Positions 56,690 through 64,000 of a stretch of DNA of 64,000 nt are shown one piece after another. The translations under genes were made by a program, and so were the position numbers. The stretch is from Diphasiastrum complanatum (lineage: Eukaryota; Streptophyta; Lycopodiopsida; Lycopodiales; Lycopodiaceae), in NCBI GenBank assembly GCA_029204225.1, contig CM055104.1, positions 39,362,527-39,426,526 of the forward strand, read 5' to 3'. Position 1 is the first letter of the stretch; every line of letters starts with the position of its first letter. A model generated the notes under the pieces. It made no database searches. It had not been told where the DNA came from and worked only from the letters and a program-made list of their open reading frames with translations.

Positions 56690-58371
56690 CTCCTTAATGT
56701 AGCTTGAACAATTTGCTTCAGTTTAGTGTTCCTTCAAGCACCTACATCAAAGATGCAGTACACGTTCGTGATCTGGAACGCGATCCGGGAATTCCCGTTA
56801 GGGTTTCCCGGATCGCAAATTTCTTTGATTATTTTGATTCAATGTTTGCCAATATGGGTATCATGTGAGAGGATTTTAAAGCAGCAGTTCTTATGAGTTC
56901 TATTGCTTGGTTTCAGATGGTTAGGCGGCCCACAAATTAGAAAACTTTTCAATCACTTGCTGGTTGTCAGAACTTTCTGGTTGTTTAGGGTTAGCTGCAT
57001 TCATTGGCTTCAGTATATTTGCATTCAATGTACAGATCTGCAGCAATAATCTGCTCTTCATGAAGATATATCTGCATTCACTGTCCATATCTGCAGCAGG
57101 AAGCTGCTATTCATTTCAATAGCAACCAGCAGCGGATCGGGATGAGAAAAAAAAGTGAAAATTTTTTTGCAATCCGGGACCACGTTTCTGATCCTGGATT
57201 GCTATCATTCCAGATCACGCAATCCGGAACGTTTTTGCAGCGGATCGCGATCCGCTGCAACTCAGACCTACATGCACCTCTCAATTTTTGCTTCCCTACT
57301 AATTTAGGTAGCCTACTGCTAATGCTTCTCCTTCTTCACATCACAGCCCACTTGCTGATCTTTCCACACAGCCCATTACTTCAGCCTGCACACCTCCCTT
57401 TTTTCATGCGGCAGCAGGATGATTTTTCATGCGGTAGCAGGCTAATTTTTCTACACAGCCCATAGTTTACGGCTGGACAGTTATCACATAGCCTACTGCA
57501 TTTCCTCACATTTCACTTTATGGCCTGCCACAGTCACTTCTCTCCTGTAAATTACTTCGTGCATGTTACCTTCTATCTTCGCATACTTTTCTCCTATATC
57601 TCACACAGTTCAGTAGCACTCATTCATGCACTTTCTATTTCACAAAAACACCTACCTTCTCTTCTCAATATGCACACAGTTTCAGCACACATCCCCACCA
57701 TCTCCTACACAGTAGCCAATCTTCTAGTTCTGAATAGCACGCTACCACTTAATATCCCAAATTTGATTCAGCAATCAGTCATTCACATCATTCATCTAGA
57801 CGCATGAGGAACAGCATTCACGGGTAGAAGTTAAGTGCATTACTCCAAATTGCCTTACAACAATGAAGAAGGTGATACATGAAATATAGTGTCAGGCGAC
57901 TTGGTATAAAGACCTATTCTAAATATTTAATAGCTCAAAAGCGGCCTGATGGGTCCAAATTTAACAAAACAAGACATAAGAATGTAGAGGCCTAAACTAG
58001 TCATTGTTTCTACACTTTGTCATTATTTCATATCACATAGGCAAATCTCTTACTAGGTAAAGGATGGGGAGATATAGGATCCAATCGAATAAATATAGTT
58101 CTCATTGTTTAATTGATTCTTCTTGTGATTCATTAGGCGGTTTTTCTTCATCTGATTCCACTTGTTCACTCTTATCTTCTTGTGATTTTCCAACTAGAAC
58201 AGGTATCTATTCCTTTTGCTCTTCTTTACCTTTTCTCTTTAGGTGACAGGCAGCACATCTCCATAAAGGCTCCTTTTAGTTACAGAATTTCTTATATGGT
58301 GGTACATGTGCACAAGCTACACATCCAGGCCTTCAAATGATTTATCTTTGTTTGCTACATGTGAAGGCTTC
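56690..58371. other. unassigned region with GATCCG-type palindromes
   Basis: No recognisable coding. Inverted pairs of GCGATCCGGGAA / TTCCCGGATCGC lie near 56780-56815, and a perfect 22-bp palindrome is at 57237-57258. Degenerate CTGCAGCA and CACAGCCCA repeats lie between 57040 and 57480. Confidence 0.4.
57237..57258. repeat. 22-bp perfect palindrome
   Basis: Centre TCG|CGA. The left half is GCAGCGGATCG and the right half CGATCCGCTGC. Confidence 0.95.
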
Positions 58372-58605
58372 TTATAATGTGCTGTTTTCAACTGCTTTCA
58401 TAGGATTCTTTTCATTAATCATGTTGTACTGACAGCATCTTCCATGGTCCATTTTGGTACCTATTCTGCCTTCATTTTCCATGATAGTCATCATCTTTAG
58501 TCTAGCTAGGAAACTTTTCTCTGGGGAATTAGGTGCAGCATAATGCCATTTAATACCATTTTCCTTGCCAATCTTCATAAACTCACCAAAAAGCATATTC
58601 ACCAA
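58372..58605 (-). pseudogene. possible diverged integrase fragment (minus strand)
   Basis: GIKWHYAAPNSPEK followed by ARLKMMTIME resembles the integrase stretch around the catalytic Glu (usually PQQNGVAERKNRT), but the Glu motif itself is not clear. Confidence 0.4.
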
Positions 58606-59575
58606 CTTTTTCCGATCTTAAAAATTTACTTTTCTTTCCCATCAAATTTTCAACTAGGGCTATAATTGCTTAAAATAAACAAGTGTCTCTCAATTGTGCT
58701 TTGAAAAATAAATTTGTAACCTTCTTGATTATTCATCTACAAAGGTCATGAAATAATAAAACCCCCTACAAAAATAATCTGTGTAGCGCCAAATTATTCA
58801 AAATGCACTAACTCCATGATTTCTTTAGCCTCATAAACTCCTCCTTTAGAGAATCTTTATCTATGAGCCACCATACAACCGTACATCATGTAAGTGTAAA
58901 ACGGGTCATTTGAACTTGATAGTCATATAGAACAAAGCCATGGTGGGTTAACAAGATAGTAGCATATAATGGACATTACATTTCTAACTAGTGTGTGAGG
59001 ACTACAATATCGATAACTTTGAAAATTTTGACCATTGGTGTTCTTGGTCAAAATTTTCAAAGTTATCAATATTGTAGTCCTTGCTCTTTTGAAATAAGTG
59101 GTCGATGTTGCTCTTGCTTTTTCAAAGAGAGCTTTTGTATGTTGATTTCGTACAAACCATTCATAAGTCCCCTGTTGCAAATAAGCCATGTTTCTTTCTT
59201 GTTCAAGTAGAAATTCATATGTACCTCGACTATCTATTGCGGAATGGTGTGCTTTGTCTAACTAACTAAAGAACTAGGTAAAGATTGTTGTCAATATTCC
59301 TTGTCGTAACATTCAATCTCCAAAATTTGATGCAACTCTAGAATTCATGTGGATTATGTCTTGCATGAGGGCTTATCGCCTAAATCGCTCATCTTCCAAC
59401 CATTTTCCAGTCTTGCATCTTAACTTTCCTTGAGATCAGAGTTCACCCTTGTCATTCCATTCTACATAGGAGATTGAATTATGTTGTCAACTTAAATCAC
59501 TCACACAATCCACTTGTTTTGCTTTCAATGAGGATTCATATGAACTCCTTGATTTGATTATAGTTTCTAAACGAT
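58606..59575. other. unassigned region holding a short hairpin
   Basis: No recognised coding. The hairpin at 58998-59081 is listed separately. Confidence 0.4.
58998..59081. repeat. hairpin with 37-bp arms
   Basis: Arms 58998-59034 and 59045-59081 are complementary at 36 of 37 positions around a 10-base loop. Confidence 0.9.
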
Positions 59576-59815
59576 TGTTAACTATGCTTATACCTTTCCT
59601 TCATGAATATCCTCTTTAGCTCCAAAATTGCCACAAACGAGCCTTTGTATTGGGATCTTGATTGGAAGAGACATCTTTCATTTGCCAATGTTAAACTCGA
59701 CCTTGATAGTTTCCATAATGCAAGTCCTTGTAGGAAAGCAAGAGTCAAGTCACCAAGATCTAGTTATCAATCAATCTCCACAGAAAACAAGAGAGAAGAG
59801 GCTAGGCGCCCAACT

Positions 59816-59871
<56 letters not shown>

Positions 59872-60223
59872 GAGAAAAAACAACAACAAGAACAATGGAG
59901 AGCAATGCTTAGCCAAAACTGTCCAAAATGGAATACACAATGAGCATCTTAGTACTCTACCTGGATGTGGCCAAATGCCACCAAACCCTAAGGTTAACCC
60001 CTTACTAAATGTAGGGCACCCCCAAAAGTCAAGATAGGGCCCCTAAACAAAATTAGACCCCTAAGGACCCACGAGTCAGTACATGACCAAAATTGGGTCC
60101 AAGTGAACTTAAGACAAACTTAAGATGGCCTAAATAACTAAATACCCATGGTTACACAAATCTCGACCTTTTGGGTCAAAGTAACCTATGAATTAACTTT
60201 AGCATAGTCATTTATTTCTAACA
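59576..60223 (-). repeat. copia K 3' LTR (minus strand)
   Basis: On the minus strand it starts TGTTAGAAATAAATG at 60223, directly after a polypurine tract (TTAAGGAGGG, + positions 60224-60233). The other end is placed at GTTAACA (59576) by its inverted match and is less sure. A (GA)n run at about 59818-59868 lies inside. Confidence 0.65.
59818..59868. repeat. (GA)n microsatellite
   Basis: About 25 GA units; CT on the coding strand of copia K's LTR. Confidence 0.9.
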
Positions 60224-60257
60224 CCCTCCTTAAATGACAATGCCACTGAAATCTTCA

Positions 60258-61736
60258 CTATGTAACAAAACCAACACATGGTATCAAATATAAAGCTTTG
60301 CATAAAGCTTCAAATCTGACTCTAGGCAACGCCTTAGTGAAGAGGTCCGCAATATTATCCCCCATAGGACAATATTCAAGTAAAATGTCGCCATCATGAA
60401 GTCTCTCCCGAACAAAGTGATAATGGATCTCGATGTGCTTCGTCCTCACATGAAAAACAGGATTCCATGCAATGGCAATAGCACTTTGACTATCACTCAA
60501 GATAAGACTGGCTGAGGGCTCGCCAAACTTCATGTCAACAAGTAGTCTTCTCAGCCATAAACACTCTGTTGTGGCTGAAAATATCACTCTATATTCTGCC
60601 TCACTAGAAGAAGTAGCAACAGTGGGCTGCTTTTTACTTGACCACGAAATTGCAAAATTTCCATAGAAAAAGAAATGTTCACTTGTAGAGCGTCTAGTGT
60701 CTTGATCTCCACCCCAATCCGAGTCAGTAAAACCAACCAAACATGCATCATCACAAGCAGGAAAAACCAGTCCATGACTTCTTGTTCCTTGAAAATATCG
60801 AAAGATCCTCTTCAATGCTTTCCAATGTGATGTCATTGGGGCATGCATGAATTGACTCATGAGTGAGACACTATAAGAGATGTCCGGTCTCGAATTACAT
60901 AGGTAAATGAGACAGCCAATAGCTTGACAATATAAAGTAGTATCAAATGGTTCACCAACAACAACTTGACTACTTAATTTCAGGCCTGTCTCAATAGGTG
61001 TAGCAACCGGCTTGCAATCTTCCATCTTGAACCGCTTCAAAATCTGCCCCATGTAGCGTTCTTGAGAGATGAAAATTCCAGCCCCTTCTTGTACAAATTC
61101 AAGACCAAGATAAAAGTGCAATAGGCCTAAATCTGAGGTTACCCATTTAAAACCAATTGCCTTCTTCCCATGAAGAAGATCAACAAGAACCCAAATCTGG
61201 TTCTTCATGAGTGAGTCATACTCATCTTGCATCGCATCCTCCCAACATTTTACTCCCTTGGCCTGCTCATAAAAATCAGGTTGCTGTGCAATATCTCCAT
61301 GAGATGTAAGAGCAAAATCTGAAAAATCAGCATAGTCCACTGATTTTGTAGAGGCACGTGTCTTTCCATCATAAAATGAACTTACTTTGTTGTCCCGCAA
61401 AGTTGACAACAGCCACCGTGGGACTGTTTTGGGCTGTCCAACAGCCATGTCTCTTCTTACCATTTTTTGTCCAAGATCCTCCGACATCACACTTGGCTGT
61501 CCAAGATCTTCCAAAACTGGTCCTTGCTGTCCAACAGTTCCTGCAGGCTGATTTTGAGCAACAACGGGCGGTTCTTGACGAACATTAGGCTCTAAACTTG
61601 ATGAGGTGTTGGGGAGGTCGAAACTGGTTGATTGCTGCCCCTTATCTCCAGCAATAGAAGATGGTACCAAATTTGGGAAAACTTCAACATTCACACTATG
61701 TGGGCTGTCCCCCTTCAAGATATGAGTTGGGGCCAC
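60258..61736 (-). pseudogene. copia K pol C-terminal part: linker, truncated RT, RNase H
   Basis: 492 codons without a stop, minus strand. A Gln/Pro-rich linker follows integrase. RT begins WEDAMQDEYDSLMKNQIWVL...GKKAIGFKWV, but the next residues are TSDLGLLHFYLGLEF. The whole palm, including YVDD, has been lost in frame at about 61140, roughly 175 codons by comparison with copia D. RNase H is complete: FTDSDWGGD, SSSEAEYR, SDSQSAI, HIEIHYHFVR, ADLFTKALP. It cannot reverse transcribe. Confidence 0.9.
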
Positions 61737-61749
61737 ATCTAATGAATTC

Positions 61750-63045
61750 TTTCATCAAAATGCACATCACGACTAACAATAATTTTGTCAGTGCTCAAAT
61801 TGAACAGCCTATAGCCTTTGCTTTCACTACTATAGCCAACAAAAATGCATTCAACTCCATTATCCTTAAGCTTTGTACGAAGTTATCCGGAACAAAAGCA
61901 TAAGCTGTACAACCAAAAATGCAAAAGTGAGAGATTGTAAGCTTCTTTCCATACCAAACTTCATAAGGAGTTAATACTTTCAATGCTTTAGTAGGACAAT
62001 GATTGCTTATGTATGCTGCCATTATAACCGCTTCAGCCCAAAACTTGTGAGACAGCCCCTTTGCTTTGAGCATGCAACGGGCCATCTCCATAAGTGTGCG
62101 ATTCTTTCGCTCAGCAACACCATTTTGTTGAGGCGTATAGGGAGTTGTCATTTGATGTAGAATTCCCTTTTCTCGAAGAAATGCACCGAACGTATTCGTA
62201 ATGTATTCCCCTCCTCGATCGGTGCGTAGGGTCTTCAAAAAATGCCCAAACTGATTTTCCACCATTGCTAGAAAATCTTTGAAACGTTGAAAAACTTCCG
62301 ATTTAGCCTTCATAGGATAGATCCATGTAAAACGGGAAAAGTCATCAATAAAAGTCACAAAATAGATGCACTTTCCAATGGATTCGGTCCTCATTGGACC
62401 ACAAACATCACTATGAACCAAATCAAATTTATCAAGAACCCTTATAATTCCATCAATTGGAAAAGGTTTCCTTCGAAACTTTCCAAGTATGCACCCCTCG
62501 CATACATGCCCTTCCGGCTGCTCAATAGTAGGAATGTCTTCTACCATATTAAATGTCTTCAACTTCTTCAAACTTGCAAAGTTGAGATGCCCAAACCTTG
62601 CGTGCCACAATTCAGCCAACTCCAATGATTGTGATGTAGAAGTAACAAGACATGTAGAGGGAATTCGTCGCTCATAGGTATCCATAATGAATAAGCCAAC
62701 ATGCATTGTTCCCAAAACCATAATCAAGAGTGATCTTTTAGGATCCTTGACACGACACTTATCTTCTTTGAACTCAACAACTAGTCCTTGCTTCAACATA
62801 GTTGAAACCGAAAGAAGATTCTTCTTAATTCCCGGAACATAAAGCACATTCTTAATGTACTTTTCTTCACCATTAGGCAGAATGATGGCTACAATTCCAA
62901 TTCCATGAATAGAATAAGATGCATCATCCGCACATTGTACCTTACTTCCAATTTGCACTTTCACTAATTTAGTGAATGCTTCTTTGCGAGAAGTCATATG
63001 ACGAGTAGCACCACTATCAATCACCCATTCAATGGGTGTCAGCAA
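61750..63045 (-). pseudogene. copia K protease and integrase
   Basis: Minus strand. Protease VIDSGATRHMTSR at the start, pre-integrase LWHARFGHLNF, zinc half-site CEGCILGK. Integrase core has HSDVCGPM (first Asp), RTDRGGEY (second Asp) and NGVAERKNRTLMEM (Glu), all in place. One frameshift near 61885 moves the tail (ECIFVGYSSESKGYRLF, IVSRDVHFDE) to another frame, followed by a stop near 61746. The frame overlaps the gag frame by 17 bases, with a one-base shift between them. Confidence 0.9.
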
Positions 63046-63997
63046 CTTGCAAAACTGAACCTGAATTCCTCATAGATGTAGAAGTACTAGTAGAAGCAAT
63101 ATTAGACACAAAAGCATAGTCTTGGTTGAAGAAATCACCACTAGCTTCAAGCTCTTGCTCCAAAGTAGCAAGTGAAGCACTAGTATCAATTCCTTTACTC
63201 TCCTCTTTCGCAAGCTTCTTCTTACAATCCTTGATGAAGTGCCCATACTTCTTGCAATAATGGCACTTCCCTTCCTTCTTTTGAGTGTTGACATCTTGAC
63301 CTCCAATGGGCTTTTGCTCATCCTTGGAAGGAGGCTTCCCCTTTCCTTTTGACTTGCCTTTGCCCTTGCCTTTCGTGAAGAAAGCTTGATCTTGTTGAGT
63401 GTTACCCGCAAAGTTTTGCCTCGTTTGCTCCTCTTGAAGAAGCAGCCCAACAAGTTCATCAAAGGAGAGTTGTTGTCCCCTAAGAGAGATACTCAAAGAT
63501 GAAACAAATGCAAGATAAGATGAAGGTAATGAGTTGAGAGTAATGAAAACAAATTGAGCATCCTCAATTATCTCATCAATATTGAGAAGCTCCTCACGAA
63601 GATCCTTGATCTTCGTCAAGTGATTGGTCATTTGATCCCCTTATTGCATCTTCAACAAAGAAAGTTGATTTCTGAGATACACCACTCTTGCTGGATTTTT
63701 GACTCTATACATAGTATAAAGTGTATCACACGCACTTTTAGATGTCTAACAAGACCTAATATGAGGTAAGATAGATCTTTTCACAGCAAGAGCAACCATA
63801 GAATGTGCTTGTGCATCCCTTCTATCCCACTTCTTTTGTTCTTCCAAAGATGGAGAAGATGATGATGATCCACGAGGTGTAGGAGGTGCCAAAGACAGAG
63901 GCCTTTTTTCATCACTATTGACCAAATCCCACAGCCCTTTCGCTATGAGAAGATTCTTCATCATGTAACTGCACAAGGAGTAGTTTGTGCCATCCAT
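63029..63997 (-). pseudogene. copia K gag
   Basis: Minus strand. It starts near the right edge (MDGTNYSLCSYMMKNLLIAK). The same frame continues through stops at about 63746 and 63643 to the UBN2-like domain (MTNHLTKIKDLREELLNIDE), a Gly/Lys-rich run and a perfect knuckle CHYCKKYGHFIKDC at about 63240. It ends ADTH at 63029. Its 5' leader and LTR lie beyond the window. Confidence 0.88.
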
Positions 63998-64000
63998 TCG

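Noticed and set aside
59603-60037. 144-codon frame with a long run of Arg-Glu
   Set aside because: The Arg-Glu run is a translated (GA)n microsatellite inside a retroelement LTR on the other strand.

Overview
This window is nuclear DNA from a seed plant with a large, repeat-rich genome. Evidence for this: plant-type Ty1/copia and Ty3/gypsy LTR retrotransposons in several age classes, primer-binding sites matching plant initiator tRNA-Met and tRNA-Asp, and one host gene split by GT-AG introns, one of them 6.9 kb long. The species cannot be told from the sequence. No bacterial operon, CRISPR array, tRNA or rRNA gene was recognised.

Layout. 1-2.1 kb: decayed copia gag/protease piece followed by unassigned open frames. 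2.1-9.3 kb: two Tat-like gypsy copies tail to tail (A on +, B on -; B keeps its LTR and tRNA-Asp primer site). 9.3-11.8 kb: small copia integrase scrap, then non-coding retroelement sequence with a reversed tRNA-Met primer site. 11.8-20.7 kb: the one clear host gene, an IST1-like (ESCRT-III associated) gene with six coding exons. 21.3-21.5 kb: a possible minus-strand exon. 22-23 kb: copia gag remnant, cut by a deletion-derivative LTR element (G, 23.06-26.4 kb). G is in turn cut by gypsy copy C (26.4 to about 34.4 kb). C carries LTR, tRNA-Asp primer site, long leader, gag, RT, RNase H, integrase and a decayed extra frame downstream of integrase. 35.2-45.8 kb: copia E, whose 3' LTR is split by a complete young copia D (38143-44573). 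D has equal-length LTRs, a perfect 5-bp target duplication and an unbroken 1317-codon gag-pol frame.

45.8-51 kb: non-coding retroelement sequence related to that at 9.5-11 kb, containing two solo LTRs of one family in opposite orientation, each with its own perfect 5-bp duplication. 51-59.5 kb: patchwork of copia fragments, microsatellites, a 439-bp foldback element and a 37-bp-arm hairpin. 59.6-64 kb: minus-strand copia K, nearly full length but lacking the RT core.

Insertion order readable from the nesting: copia F, then G, then gypsy C; and copia E, then D. D is the only element that looks capable of encoding its own mobility; the IST1-like gene is the only clear cellular gene. The most unusual signals are a CACACGTGTG palindrome shared by several LTR families, a decayed extra ORF with its own TATA box in gypsy C, a gag with four zinc knuckles, roughly 183-bp periodicity in the copia D leader, and the foldback structures.
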